DNA of 48,328 nt from Candidatus Multiplicimicrobium inquinatum (GCA_002344825.1 DDUN01000004.1:1570-49897), one strand, 5' to 3'. Shown: positions 6,159 to 14,973, numbered from the stretch's first letter. Program-made: numbers and translations. The notes: generated by a model from the letters alone, not told the origin.

Positions 6159-8195
6159 ATGACACAAAACATCAAAAAACAAATCGACGAGCTTCGGCGT
6201 AAATTAGACGAACATAATTATAATTATTATGTGCTCGCCAAGCCCGTCATCAGCGACCAGGCTTTTGATCGGCTTCTGCGTGAACTCGCGGATTTAGAGA
6301 AAGCGCATCCGGAATTCGCTTCTGCTGATTCACCGACTCAGCGTGTCGGCGGGGAACCGCTCGAAGGTTTTAAAACGGTCAAGCATGCCGTTCCGATGAT
6401 GTCGATTGATAACACTTATTCCCGCAAAGAAGCGGAAGATTTTCATACGCGTATTTGCAAGCTCCTCGGTAAGACGGAAACAGAGTATCACCTCGAAGAA
6501 AAAATCGACGGCGTCTCGATTGCTTTGATTTATGAAAAGGGTGAGTTCGTTCGTGGACTCACGCGCGGGGACGGCAAATCCGGCGATGATATTACTGAAA
6601 ATTTAAGAACCATCCGGTCGATTCCTTTGCGGTTGCCCGTGGCCGGCTCTCATTTCAAAGGCGAAATCCCGAAGCTGCTTGAAGTGCGAGGCGAGGCATA
6701 TATTTCAAAGCCACAGTTTATCAAAATCAACGAAGTCCGCGAAAAGCAAGGCGAAGAATTATTCGCCAATCCGCGCAATGCCTGTGCCGGAACATTGAAA
6801 CAGCTGGACTCCAAAGCCGTGGCGGAACGCAAACTTGACGCGTTTATTCACGGGCTTGCGCGGTATGAAGGCAAAAACCCGCCCGCGACACAGGATGAAG
6901 CGATGAATCTTTTTACAGAGTTTGGTTTTAAAACCGTGCCACATCGCAAAGTGGTGCGAAACCTTGAAAGCGCGATGCAATGGATTGAAAAAGTTCAGGG
7001 TTTACGCGCGGATTTACCGTATGAAATTGACGGCATGGTGATGAAGGTCAATTCGTTCAGCGATCAGCAAGTTTGCGGAACCACCAATAAAGCCCCGCGT
7101 TGGGTGATCGCTTACAAATATCCCGCGGAACAGGCGGAGACAATTCTCGAAAGCATTACGGTACAAGTCGGCCGCACGGGCGTTTTAACTCCGGTAGCGA
7201 ACTTAAAACCCGTGCATTTGGCGGGAACCACGGTGTCGCGCGCGAGCTTGCATAATGCCGACGAAATTGAGCGGCTGGACGCGCGCGTTGGCGATACCGT
7301 GCGTATTGAAAAAAGCGGTGAAATCATTCCGCAAGTGATTGAGGTGGTGAAAAGCAAGAGGAAGGGCAGTTTAAAAAAATTTGTTTTCCCTAAGAACTGT
7401 CCGGTTTGCCAAACCGAAGTCGAGCGCATTGAGGGGGAAGTCGCGACGCGCTGTATTAACCCTTCGTGCAAAGCCAAATTGCGCGCGGGAATTAAACACT
7501 TTGCCGGGCGCAATGCCATGGATATTGAAAACCTCGGCTATGCATTAATCGATCAGCTGGTTGATGAGGAGCTTGTGAAGGACTTTGCTGATCTTTACGA
7601 TCTTGATGTTGAAAAACTAGCCAAGCTTGAGCGGATGGCGGAAAAGTCGGCGGTGAATGTTGTGACTGCGCTGGAAGCAAGTAAGTCGCGCAATCTTGGG
7701 AGGCTCATTTTTGGTTTGGGTATTCCCGATGTAGGCGAGCGTACGGCGGCTGTTTTGGCGAAGCATTTTCGTCATTTGGATAAATTAGCCGTTGCAGGCA
7801 AAGAAGATTTGGAGAATATCCGCGAAATCGGTCCCGTGACGGCGCAATCCATCGAAGATTTCTTTAAGAACCCCGGCACCAAAAAACTCATCGAAAAATT
7901 GAAGAAAGCCGGCGTGAAAATGGATATTGTTGAAAAAGAAGCCGGCGACAATCCCTGCAAAGGCAAAACTTTTGTTTTGACCGGCACGCTTGAGAGTATG
8001 GGGCGCTCGGATGCTGAGTCTTTGTTGCGAAAGCTTGGCGCCAATGTTTCAGGCAGTGTCAGCAAAAAAACGGATTTTTTGGTAGCCGGTGCTGAAGCGG
8101 GCTCAAAGCTCACCAAGGCTGAATCGCTTGGTGTTAAGGTTTTGGATGAGGTCGCGTTTAAAAGACTGATCGAAGAATCAAATGCAAAAAAATGA
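6159..8195 (+). CDS. ligA: NAD+-dependent DNA ligase LigA
   Basis: At 678 residues it is full length for the family. The order is: Ia domain with the NMN-binding Tyr pair (HNYNYYVL, 19-26); adenylation domain with KIDG and nucleophile Lys115; OB fold; a four-Cys zinc finger beginning CPVC at about 414; HhH repeats (about 480-590, with FGLGIPDVGERTA); and a C-terminal BRCT domain (about 598-678, KTFVLTGTLESMGR). It seals nicks using NAD+ during replication and repair. It begins directly after the acylphosphatase stop codon and overlaps the next gene by 4 nt. Confidence 0.97.
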   Translation: MTQNIKKQIDELRRKLDEHNYNYYVLAKPVISDQAFDRLLRELADLEKAHPEFASADSPTQRVGGEPLEGFKTVKHAVPMMSIDNTYSRKEAEDFHTRICKLLGKTETEYHLEEKIDGVSIALIYEKGEFVRGLTRGDGKSGDDITENLRTIRSIPLRLPVAGSHFKGEIPKLLEVRGEAYISKPQFIKINEVREKQGEELFANPRNACAGTLKQLDSKAVAERKLDAFIHGLARYEGKNPPATQDEAMNLFTEFGFKTVPHRKVVRNLESAMQWIEKVQGLRADLPYEIDGMVMKVNSFSDQQVCGTTNKAPRWVIAYKYPAEQAETILESITVQVGRTGVLTPVANLKPVHLAGTTVSRASLHNADEIERLDARVGDTVRIEKSGEIIPQVIEVVKSKRKGSLKKFVFPKNCPVCQTEVERIEGEVATRCINPSCKAKLRAGIKHFAGRNAMDIENLGYALIDQLVDEELVKDFADLYDLDVEKLAKLERMAEKSAVNVVTALEASKSRNLGRLIFGLGIPDVGERTAAVLAKHFRHLDKLAVAGKEDLENIREIGPVTAQSIEDFFKNPGTKKLIEKLKKAGVKMDIVEKEAGDNPCKGKTFVLTGTLESMGRSDAESLLRKLGANVSGSVSKKTDFLVAGAEAGSKLTKAESLGVKVLDEVAFKRLIEESNAKK

Positions 8196-9256
8196 AAATT
8201 AAAAAAGTCACCGTTCATCCCTGGAAAGCAAAACTTAAAACGCCCTTTACGATCGCGACGGGTTCACATGCCTCGCTTGATAATTTACTTTTGACGATCG
8301 AGCTTGAAAACGGGGTCAAGGGCTACGGCGAAGCTTGTGTGGCGACACATATCACGGGTGAGACCGTCGCGGGCACGCGCAAAACCTTGCTCAAAATTGC
8401 CAAGCATTTGCAAGGTCGCCGCATTACTGAATATTTGGAGTTGTTTCTTGAACTGGAAGAAATAACAGCCCAAAACCGTTGTGCGCTTGCCGCGACTGAA
8501 ATGGCGCTGCTTGACGCTTTCACTCGCCTTTTAAAAGAACCGCTTTGGAAAATATTTGGTGAGCGCTGCCGAAAAATTCAAAGTGATATGACGGTTGTCA
8601 TCGGAAGCGTCGAAGACGCCGCGGCTGCCGCACGCCAAATTAAGAAAGATGGATTTAAGTCTATCAAGCTCAAAGTCGGGAAGAATCCTTCGCTTGATTT
8701 TGAACGGGTGAAAGCCGTTTGCAAAGAGTTTCCGAAAGTAAAACTGATTCTTGATGCCAATCAGGGGTTTAACGTGAAGACAGCTTTGAAATTTTTAAGT
8801 GATTTAAAAAAAGTAAAAATCACGCCCATTCTGATCGAGCAGCCCGTTCCCCAAAAAGATCTTAAGGGTTTGCTTGAAGTCAGCCGCAAATCCAAAGTCA
8901 TGGTTTGCGCAGATGAAAGTGCTTCTTCGGTTGAAGATATCCAGAAGCTCATCGCGAAAGGTTTTCGCGGCGCGGTGAATATTAAGTTTGTGAAATTCGG
9001 CATTCACCGGGCATGGGAAGCCGTGCAGCTTTGTAAAAAGCATAAAATCAAATTGATGATCGGTGTCATGATGGAATCGCAAATCGCGACGACTGCGGCG
9101 GCGCATTTCGCCGTGGGGGTTGGGGGAATTGATTTTATTGATCTCGATTCCGCTTATTTTATGAAAGATAAAGTCACGCGCGGATACACCATCGGCAAAG
9201 ACGGTGTTTATGACTTGAGTTCGGTTAAAGCAGGCATTGGCGTTACTCCCAAATGA
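8192..9256 (+). CDS. Dipeptide epimerase (L-Ala-D/L-Glu epimerase type, enolase superfamily)
   Basis: This 354-residue enolase-superfamily barrel of the muconate-lactonizing subgroup has a KxK base pair (Lys159, Lys161 in KLKVG). Acidic metal ligands lie on successive strands (Asp in LILDANQG near 188, Glu in IEQPV near 216, Asp in CADES near 241), and an opposite-face Lys lies in NIKFVKFG (about 264-269). The DxD near the C-terminus (FIDLDSAYF) matches dipeptide epimerases, where it holds the substrate ammonium. The usual role is epimerising L-Ala-D-Glu from murein recycling. A 4-nt overlap couples it to the membrane protein downstream. Exact dipeptide specificity is not readable. Confidence 0.85.
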   Translation: MKIKKVTVHPWKAKLKTPFTIATGSHASLDNLLLTIELENGVKGYGEACVATHITGETVAGTRKTLLKIAKHLQGRRITEYLELFLELEEITAQNRCALAATEMALLDAFTRLLKEPLWKIFGERCRKIQSDMTVVIGSVEDAAAAARQIKKDGFKSIKLKVGKNPSLDFERVKAVCKEFPKVKLILDANQGFNVKTALKFLSDLKKVKITPILIEQPVPQKDLKGLLEVSRKSKVMVCADESASSVEDIQKLIAKGFRGAVNIKFVKFGIHRAWEAVQLCKKHKIKLMIGVMMESQIATTAAAHFAVGVGGIDFIDLDSAYFMKDKVTRGYTIGKDGVYDLSSVKAGIGVTPK

Positions 9257-10395
9257 TTTCCATTTTGACCGCGGTTTTATTTATCCTCGCGCTTGAGGCT
9301 GTATTGGTTGTGCTCTCGACGCATCCTCGTACCAAAAAGTTTTTCTCAGTTTTGCCCGCCATTTTTTGGATGTACTTTCTTCCCGGTGTTTTTACTTGGG
9401 CAGGATGGCTGCATGTTCCGGTGGAACTATCTCAGTTCTCTTCGACTTGGCTTATGCCGCTCGCTTTGATTCTTTTGGTTGCTCCCGCCAATGTTTCCAA
9501 GTTGCTGCATATGGGGCGGCAAAGCTTTATGACATTGATGGCTGTTTATGCGTCGATGCTTTTGGCCGGAGTCGGAGCCTTCTTTGTTTTTAAATCTTTC
9601 TTAGCGATGGATGCCTGGAAAGCTTTTGCCGCGCTGGGTGCAACCTGGACCGGAGGAACAGTCAATATGCTCGCGGTGAAAGAGATCGTTGGTTTAAGCG
9701 AAAGCCAGTTTTCGGTGATGGTGATTACGGATGCTTTTTTGTCTTACGGGTGGATGGTGTTATTAATTCTTTTTTATCGCTGGCAGCATCATTTTAACCG
9801 TTGGGCAGGCAGTGTCGCGCATGACGCCGAGCATGAATCAATTCACGAAAAAAACTCATTTTTTCTGAAGCGCGATTGGGTTTGGATTTTGCTCGCGATA
9901 GTGTTGGTGGGAATCGCGCATGGTATCGGTTCCCGTATGCCGGTGCATGAATCATTTCCGCAGAAAGCGTGGATTTTGCTCGTGGCATCTTTGCTGGCCG
10001 TGGCTTCCGCGGTGGCAGGCTGGCACAAGTTAGTTCAAAGCCGCTTTGCTGATCATTCCGGATCATGGCTGCTTTACTTTGTTTTGATGACGATGCGGGC
10101 GCAAGCCGATTTTATTCCCAAGTCGCAAGATTTGATTATTATCGCGGCGGGAGTGGTATGGCTAATTTTGCATGGAGGCTTCATGGTTGGATATGCCAAA
10201 TTATTCCGCGTGCGGTTGAGTGTGCTCGCGGTTGCAAGCCAAGCGGCTGTGGGCGGGGTGGTTTCAGCGCCGATGCTGGCCGCGCTTTATGATAAATCAC
10301 TTGTTTCGGTGGCGGTTTTGATGGGGATTTTTGGAAATTTAGTGGGAACCTATCTGGGGCTTTTGCTCGGGCAAATTGTCCGCGCCTTGCATTAA
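9253..10395 (+). CDS. DUF819-family polytopic membrane protein
   Basis: This 380-residue protein is mostly hydrophobic, with about ten predicted membrane segments. The conserved segment ATWTGGTVNMLAVKE (about 133-147) is typical of the DUF819/YjcL family. The second half repeats the same pattern of helices, suggesting two inverted halves as in secondary transporters. The family's substrate is not established. Tight coupling to a dipeptide epimerase gene (4-nt overlap) makes murein peptides or their amino acids plausible cargo; this is inference. Confidence 0.8.
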   Translation: MISILTAVLFILALEAVLVVLSTHPRTKKFFSVLPAIFWMYFLPGVFTWAGWLHVPVELSQFSSTWLMPLALILLVAPANVSKLLHMGRQSFMTLMAVYASMLLAGVGAFFVFKSFLAMDAWKAFAALGATWTGGTVNMLAVKEIVGLSESQFSVMVITDAFLSYGWMVLLILFYRWQHHFNRWAGSVAHDAEHESIHEKNSFFLKRDWVWILLAIVLVGIAHGIGSRMPVHESFPQKAWILLVASLLAVASAVAGWHKLVQSRFADHSGSWLLYFVLMTMRAQADFIPKSQDLIIIAAGVVWLILHGGFMVGYAKLFRVRLSVLAVASQAAVGGVVSAPMLAALYDKSLVSVAVLMGIFGNLVGTYLGLLLGQIVRALH

Positions 10396-10436
10396 CCGCC
10401 TTAACTCCCATCCGATTTAAGCCGATAAATCTGGGC

Positions 10437-11378
10437 ATGATCACATCCATTCCTAAGTCCGGCGAAATCAATGTGCTATTGGATCAATTTACCGATTATC
10501 TGTCGGTTGAAAAAGGATTAGCCCGTAATTCCATTGAGGCGTATCACAGCGATCTCATGCATTATCTCGGCAGTTTAAACTCTCAAAAAGTAGGCGATTG
10601 GTCTGAGGTCGATCGTTCGCATATCATCAAATTTTTGGCGGGGGAAGATAAGCGCGGCTTGGAAGCCACTTCGCGCGCGCGCGCCTTAGTCAGCATCAAA
10701 CTCTTTCATCGCTTTCTCACCAAAGAACGCTATATCAAAGAGGATGTCACGAGTGTTTTGGAATCGCCCAAAACCTGGAAAAAATTACCGCATTTTTTAA
10801 CGCAGACAGAAATGGAATTAATACTAAAGCAGCCGAACACGCGTAACAAACGCGGACTTCGCGACCGCACCATTTTGGAAGTGCTTTATGCCGCGGGCGC
10901 GCGCGTTTCGGAAGTGACGGGGCTTCTCAAAGAAAATGTTTTTCTCGATGAGGCATTTATCAAATGCAAAGGGAAGGGCAGTAAAGAGAGACTTGTGCCG
11001 CTCGGAAAAACCGCGGTGCAATTTATCCGTGCTTACTTGCTTTTGCGCGATGAGCTTTATGTTCAGGAGGGCGGAAAAAATTTTATTGCTAAAACAACTT
11101 CGCCGAATTTATTTTTGAATCCGCACGGTAAATCTATTTCGCGCCAATTCGTTTGGCAAATCGTAAAAAAATATGCCAAGTCCGCGGCGATTGCGAAAGA
11201 AATCACGCCGCACACATTCCGCCATTCTTTCGCGACGCATTTGCTTGAAAACGGCGCCGATTTACGCGTTGTCCAAGAGCTGTTGGGTCACTCCGATATT
11301 TCCACTACGCAGATTTACACCCATGTTTCGCGCGATCGGTTGCGCAAGGTTCACACCCAATTCCACCCTCGCGGGTAA
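10437..11378 (+). CDS. Tyrosine recombinase XerC/XerD
   Basis: This 313-residue protein has an N-terminal SAM-like core-binding domain (about 13-105) and a C-terminal catalytic domain. The catalytic residues are present: Arg in GARVSEV (about 156), the beta-hairpin Lys in KGKGSKERLVPL, HTFRH (about 259), the GHSDISTTQIYTH block and Tyr near 293. This is the housekeeping Xer form that resolves chromosome dimers at dif, not an integron or phage integrase. XerC and XerD cannot be separated by sight. The start at 10437 has only a weak ribosome site. The stop codon touches a palindromic repeat (11377). Confidence 0.9.
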   Translation: MITSIPKSGEINVLLDQFTDYLSVEKGLARNSIEAYHSDLMHYLGSLNSQKVGDWSEVDRSHIIKFLAGEDKRGLEATSRARALVSIKLFHRFLTKERYIKEDVTSVLESPKTWKKLPHFLTQTEMELILKQPNTRNKRGLRDRTILEVLYAAGARVSEVTGLLKENVFLDEAFIKCKGKGSKERLVPLGKTAVQFIRAYLLLRDELYVQEGGKNFIAKTTSPNLFLNPHGKSISRQFVWQIVKKYAKSAAIAKEITPHTFRHSFATHLLENGADLRVVQELLGHSDISTTQIYTHVSRDRLRKVHTQFHPRG

Positions 11379-11502
11379 AATTGACTGAAAAGGTTCGTAT
11401 GCGGCGTTATGCGCTGTGCTCACTTGGTCAACATAGGTTTTCACTATGCCTCCCGCGTTCGCTTGCGCAGGCCTTGCATCCAAAACCTTTTGAATCAATT
11501 TT
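11377..11502 (+). repeat. Palindromic repeat element, copy B
   Basis: This 126-bp element has outer arms AAAATTGACTGAAAAGGTT (11377-11395) and AACCTTTTGAATCAATTTT (11484-11502). They are complementary apart from two positions, and unlike the arms of the other copies. The central hairpin is CATAG-GTTTTCA-CTATG. The core CGTTCGCTTGCG..GCCTTGCAT matches copies A and C. It begins on the last bases of the recombinase stop codon, so its arms could also act as that gene's terminator. Confidence 0.72.
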
Positions 11503-11716
11503 AGGTTATACACGAGCAAAAACTCTTTGTTCAGTAGGCTTTTTATAAAAATCCCATTTGCGTCTAAAAAACAATCTGACATAATTACGGCGTTGCTCTA
11601 ATGATTAATCGGATGGGTGTTTGATCTTTTTTCTTACCTGTCCCTAAGGTGTGCAGTACCTTTTTCTATAGCGAAGATTTAAGAGTGCTTATTAATCTTT
11701 TTTGTGAGGTGAGCGT
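11503..11716. other. AT-rich-looking leader without a recognised gene
   Basis: No convincing ORF or RNA gene is seen. TTGCGT (11558-11563) and CATAAT (11580-11585), 16 bp apart, could be a weak promoter for the small secreted protein downstream. Confidence 0.35.
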
Positions 11717-12082
11717 ATGGATGTAAGGAAAACTTATTTTTCAGTTATTGCCGTATTTTCGTTAATTTGTATGTTTGCAATAGGTTGTAGTCGTGCATAT
11801 GCTGGCGTTTCGTTTGTTAATAAAAGCAACATTGAAATCCAAGAGCTGAATGTTTCAATCTGCGGTAATGATTATCAAATCAAGCATATATCTGGTAGCA
11901 CTGAAGCATCGGTTGAATATTCTTTGTGCAGTGAAGGGAGTTACTTTGTTCAGGTTTTGTTTGCGAATGGGGAAATGCTAGATAAAGAAGTTGGTTATGT
12001 AACCAATGTCGAGGGTCGTCTAAACGATGTGATTCATATCACTTCTAATGATATTTTTTTTACTGATAGAAAAGTTGAGTAG
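11717..12082 (+). CDS. Small secreted protein of unknown function
   Basis: This 121-residue protein has an N-terminal hydrophobic segment (about 8-25). It can be read as a signal peptide cleaved after AYA (about 27-29) or, less well, as a lipoprotein signal with Cys24 (FAIGC; the -3 position is a poor lipobox match). The mature part is about 90 residues, predicted beta-rich, with two cysteines (in SICGND and SLCSEG) spaced as if to form a disulphide. I recognise no family. The strong ribosome site GAGGTGA supports translation. It is the only gene between two inverted copies of the palindromic repeat, and its surroundings look more AT-rich than the flanking housekeeping genes, so it may be acquired. 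Confidence 0.6.
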   Translation: MDVRKTYFSVIAVFSLICMFAIGCSRAYAGVSFVNKSNIEIQELNVSICGNDYQIKHISGSTEASVEYSLCSEGSYFVQVLFANGEMLDKEVGYVTNVEGRLNDVIHITSNDIFFTDRKVE

Positions 12083-12468
12083 TGAAATCCCGAATTAGAG
12101 ACGTGACTGTCAAAGAACCGCCACTGGGCTTAAAGTCTTTATTCTCTTCATAATCCTACCTAGATAATGGCACCAGCCACCATTGCGAATATTAATACTA
12201 TCCAGTGAGTGTTTTTTTTCTCACTGCGATTGCAAATTAATTTTCATTGAAGAGAGTTTCTTTCGCTGAATGAAAGCCTCCCTTAAAGGCCGTCCGCAGG
12301 ACAAAAACACTAAATATGGCGTAGATTGACAACCTTTCCCCCTATAGCTATACTTGGCTCTCTTTGAGAGGGCAAGTTTTGAGAGTCTTGTTTCTCTAAG
12401 TTGTTTGTTTTGAATAAGTTGCGTCTTTAATATCCGTTTATATTTTTTAGCGGGTTGAATAGGAAAAG
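12083..12468. other. Intergenic stretch upstream of tRNA-Glu
   Basis: No credible coding sequence is present. It contains a consensus promoter (12326-12354) and, just after it, an imperfect hairpin of CTTGGCTCTC with GAGAGGGCAAG (about 12352-12375). The first 240 bp show nothing I can name. Confidence 0.5.
12326..12354 (+). promoter_or_regulatory. Sigma-70-type promoter for tRNA-Glu and the purine operon
   Basis: A perfect -35 TTGACA (12326-12331), a 17-bp spacer and a -10 TATACT (12349-12354). Transcription would start near 12361 and run through repeat copy C into tRNA-Glu and purB. The same hexamers and spacing occur before mreB, which supports a sigma-70 consensus in this genome. Confidence 0.75.
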
Positions 12469-12591
12469 CAGTTCTTTCAAAATGTGCTGAATGCAAGGCG
12501 CAAACAAGCGACCGCGGAGGCGTACTGAAAATGTACGCCGCACAAGGAAGCGAAGTTTGTAACGACGCAGACAGCCATTTTCAATGAACTG
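12469..12591 (-). repeat. Palindromic repeat element, copy C (inverted relative to A and B)
   Basis: This 123-bp element has outer arms CAGTTCTTTCAAAATG (12469-12484) and CATTTTCAATGAACTG (12576-12591). Its central hairpin read on the minus strand is GGCGTAC-ATTTTCA-GTACGCC. The core TCGCTTGTTTGCGCCTTGCA matches copy A closely. It ends 8 nt before the 5' end of tRNA-Glu, so it would form a long hairpin in the tRNA leader transcript. Confidence 0.75.
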
Positions 12592-12599
12592 ATTATTGA

Positions 12600-12677
12600 G
12601 TCGCTATCGTCTAGCCCGGTCTAGGACGCTGCCCTCTCAAGGCGGAAACACGGGTTCAAGTCCCGTTAGCGATACCA
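12600..12677 (+). tRNA. tRNA-Glu (anticodon CTC)
   Basis: All arms fold. The acceptor is GTCGCTA with TAGCGAT (a G-U pair at position 1-72). The D arm carries the GTCTAG start typical of tRNA-Glu. The anticodon stem CTGCC/GGCGG holds loop CTCTCAA, with CTC at 12636-12638. The T arm is ACGGG-TTCAAGT-CCCGT. The discriminator is A and CCA is encoded (12675-12677). Only 25 nt separate it from purB, so it is probably cut from the same transcript. Confidence 0.95.
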
Positions 12678-12702
12678 AGCCTTTCATGGCAGGTGGTGAT
12701 TT

Positions 12703-14055
12703 GTGATTAAACGATATACGCGCGCAGAAATGGGCGCGATTTGGTCCGAAGAAAACAAACTGCAGAAGTGGCTCGATGTCGAAATCGCGGCACTGCATGC
12801 CTTAGCCAAACACGGCTACATTCCTAAAAATATTCCCGCACAGGTTGAGAAAAAAGCCAAGTTCACCGTTGAACGCACGCATGAAATCGAAAAAATTGTG
12901 AATCACGATGTGATCGCGTTTCTCACCAATGTTTCCGAACATGTCGGGCCCGCAAGCCGCTATGTTCATTACGGTCTGACTTCTTCCGACATTCTTGATA
13001 CTGGTTTGGCTTTGCAAGTGTGGGATGCATCTCAGCTCATCCGCAAAGAATTGATCAAGCTCATTGATGCGCTCGGCGTGAAAGCGCGCGAACATGAAAG
13101 AACTTTGATGGTCGGACGTTCGCATGGTGTGCATGCCGAACCGATTACTTTCGGTTTGAAGCTTGCTGTTTTTTATGCGGAGTTCAACCGCAACTTAGTT
13201 CGCTTTGACGCGGCCGCTGAAAATATGCGCTACGGACAAATGTCCGGTGCGGTAGGAACTTTCGCGCATATCGATCCCAAAGTTGAAAAAGACGCCTGTA
13301 AACTTCTCGGCCTTAATCCTGCGCCCGCTTCGACGCAGGTGCTTCAGCGTGATCGCCATGCTGAATATATGACGGCTTTGGCTGTTCTTTCGGGTTCGCT
13401 TGAAAAGCTTGCTACAGAAATGCGCGGACTTCAAAAGACAGAAACTTTGGAAGTGCAGGAATACTTTGCGGAGGGGCAGAAGGGCTCTTCGGCGATGCCG
13501 CATAAGCGCAACCCCATTACATGCGAACGCGTCGCGGGTTTGGCACGCATCATCCGCGGTAACGCGATGGCAGCACTTGAGAATATCGCGCTTTGGCATG
13601 AGCGCGACATTACGCATTCTTCGGTTGAGCGCGTTATTTTTCCCGATACGACGATTTTGGTTCATTACATGCTTACCTTAATGAGCTCGGTAATCAAAGA
13701 TTTGGTCGTGATGCCTAAGAACATGCTTGCCAATATGGAAAAAAGCCGCGGTATTGTGTTTTCTCAAGGCTTATTGCTGAAGCTTGTACGCAAAGACTTA
13801 ACTCGCGAAGAAGGCTATGCCTTGGTTCAGCGCTGTGCCAAAAAAGTTTGGGATGAGGGGATTACTTTGAAAGAAGCTGTCCTCGCGGATCAAGAGCTGA
13901 TGAGTTATTTAGGCCGTCACGAAGTGGAAGAAGCTTTTGATTATGATTATCACATGCGCAATGTTTCGGTGATTATGGAGCGTGCCGGGATTCCTAAGAT
14001 TACGGCTAAAGCGCGTAAGGAAGTCCGCACTCAAGAAAAGGCGACTCGTCGATGA
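12703..14055 (+). CDS. purB: Adenylosuccinate lyase
   Basis: This 450-residue fumarase/aspartase-superfamily enzyme acts twice in purine synthesis: SAICAR to AICAR, and adenylosuccinate to AMP. The signature GSSAMPHKRNP lies at about 262-272. The general-acid region RSHGVHAEP (about 138) and TSSDILDTG (about 92) are intact. The start is GTG with AGGTGGTG upstream; no earlier start fits because tRNA-Glu ends 25 nt before it. It is the first gene of the cluster purB-C-S-Q-L-F-M-D and overlaps purC by 4 nt. Confidence 0.96.
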   Translation: MIKRYTRAEMGAIWSEENKLQKWLDVEIAALHALAKHGYIPKNIPAQVEKKAKFTVERTHEIEKIVNHDVIAFLTNVSEHVGPASRYVHYGLTSSDILDTGLALQVWDASQLIRKELIKLIDALGVKAREHERTLMVGRSHGVHAEPITFGLKLAVFYAEFNRNLVRFDAAAENMRYGQMSGAVGTFAHIDPKVEKDACKLLGLNPAPASTQVLQRDRHAEYMTALAVLSGSLEKLATEMRGLQKTETLEVQEYFAEGQKGSSAMPHKRNPITCERVAGLARIIRGNAMAALENIALWHERDITHSSVERVIFPDTTILVHYMLTLMSSVIKDLVVMPKNMLANMEKSRGIVFSQGLLLKLVRKDLTREEGYALVQRCAKKVWDEGITLKEAVLADQELMSYLGRHEVEEAFDYDYHMRNVSVIMERAGIPKITAKARKEVRTQEKATRR

Positions 14056-14969
14056 GTCTTGCCGCGCAGAATGTGAAAACGGTTTATCAGACGGAAATCA
14101 ATTTGCCCTTGGTTGCTAAGGGTAAAGTTCGTGATATTTATGCGGTGGGCGAGGACAAACTTTTGATTGTGACGACCGACCGTTTGAGCGCATTTGATGT
14201 AGTGATGCCGGATCCGATACCAAATAAGGGCAAAGTTTTAAATCAGCTCACGATTTTTTGGCTCAATCATTTTAAGGATGTGATTCCTCAGCACTTAATC
14301 GCGACGGATGTGAAAGCGATGGGGCTGCCGGCGGAAGTGCTTGCTAAGCACGGCGATGTTCTCGAAGGGCGTTCAGTGCTAGTGAAGCGCGCTAAGCCGT
14401 TGCCAATTGAATGCGTGGTGCGCGGTTACATTACGGGTTCGGGCTGGAAAGATTATTTGAAAACAGGGTCGGTATGCGGGCATAAGCTTCCCGCGGGCAT
14501 GAAGCAATGCGAAAAGTTTCCGCAGCCGATTTTTACGCCCGCAACGAAAGCGGAAACCGGACATGATGAAAATATTGATTTTGAAAGAGCTGTGCAACTT
14601 TGCGGGAAAGCGGTAGCTGAGAAAGCGCGCGAACTTTCGATTATGCTTTATGAACGCGGCGCGGAATATGCGAAGTCAAAAGGCATCATTATTGCCGACA
14701 CGAAATTTGAATTTGGGTTGTTGGGTGATCAGCTTATTTTGATTGATGAAGTTTTGACGCCGGATAGCTCGCGTTTTTGGCCGGCAGATCAATACGAGGC
14801 GGGTCGTGATCAGCCGAGCTTTGATAAACAGATTGTGCGCAATTATTTGGATGGTTTGGATTGGAATAAGCAGCCGCCGGGACCGAAACTGCCTGCAGAT
14901 ATTGCGGCCAAAACCGGCACGGCGTATGTCACAGCCTTTGAGAAACTTGCAGGTTGCAAGTTTCATTAA
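14052..14969 (+). CDS. purC: Phosphoribosylaminoimidazole-succinocarboxamide synthase (long form)
   Basis: This 305-residue SAICAR synthetase joins aspartate to CAIR using ATP. GKVRDIY at about 23-29, TDRLSAFD and the ECVVRGYITGSGW block identify the family. The length matches the longer form (yeast Ade1 type, about 300) rather than the usual bacterial form of about 240. The extra sequence is in the C-terminal third, with the SSRFWPADQY region typical of the long form. It overlaps purB by 4 nt and precedes a short hairpin-bearing gap before purS. Confidence 0.95.
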   Translation: MSLAAQNVKTVYQTEINLPLVAKGKVRDIYAVGEDKLLIVTTDRLSAFDVVMPDPIPNKGKVLNQLTIFWLNHFKDVIPQHLIATDVKAMGLPAEVLAKHGDVLEGRSVLVKRAKPLPIECVVRGYITGSGWKDYLKTGSVCGHKLPAGMKQCEKFPQPIFTPATKAETGHDENIDFERAVQLCGKAVAEKARELSIMLYERGAEYAKSKGIIIADTKFEFGLLGDQLILIDEVLTPDSSRFWPADQYEAGRDQPSFDKQIVRNYLDGLDWNKQPPGPKLPADIAAKTGTAYVTAFEKLAGCKFH

Positions 14970-14973
14970 TATT

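Noticed and set aside
10437..11378. Integron or phage integrase
   Set aside because: Length, motif set and lack of phage genes or attC-like arrays point to housekeeping XerC/D.
11717..12082. Lipoprotein call for the small secreted protein
   Set aside because: Cys24 is preceded by FAIG, a poor lipobox at -3; AYA cleavage a few residues later is at least as good.
12221..12496. 91-codon minus-strand ORF in the island
   Set aside because: It crosses the consensus promoter and repeat C, has no ribosome site and no protein-like pattern.
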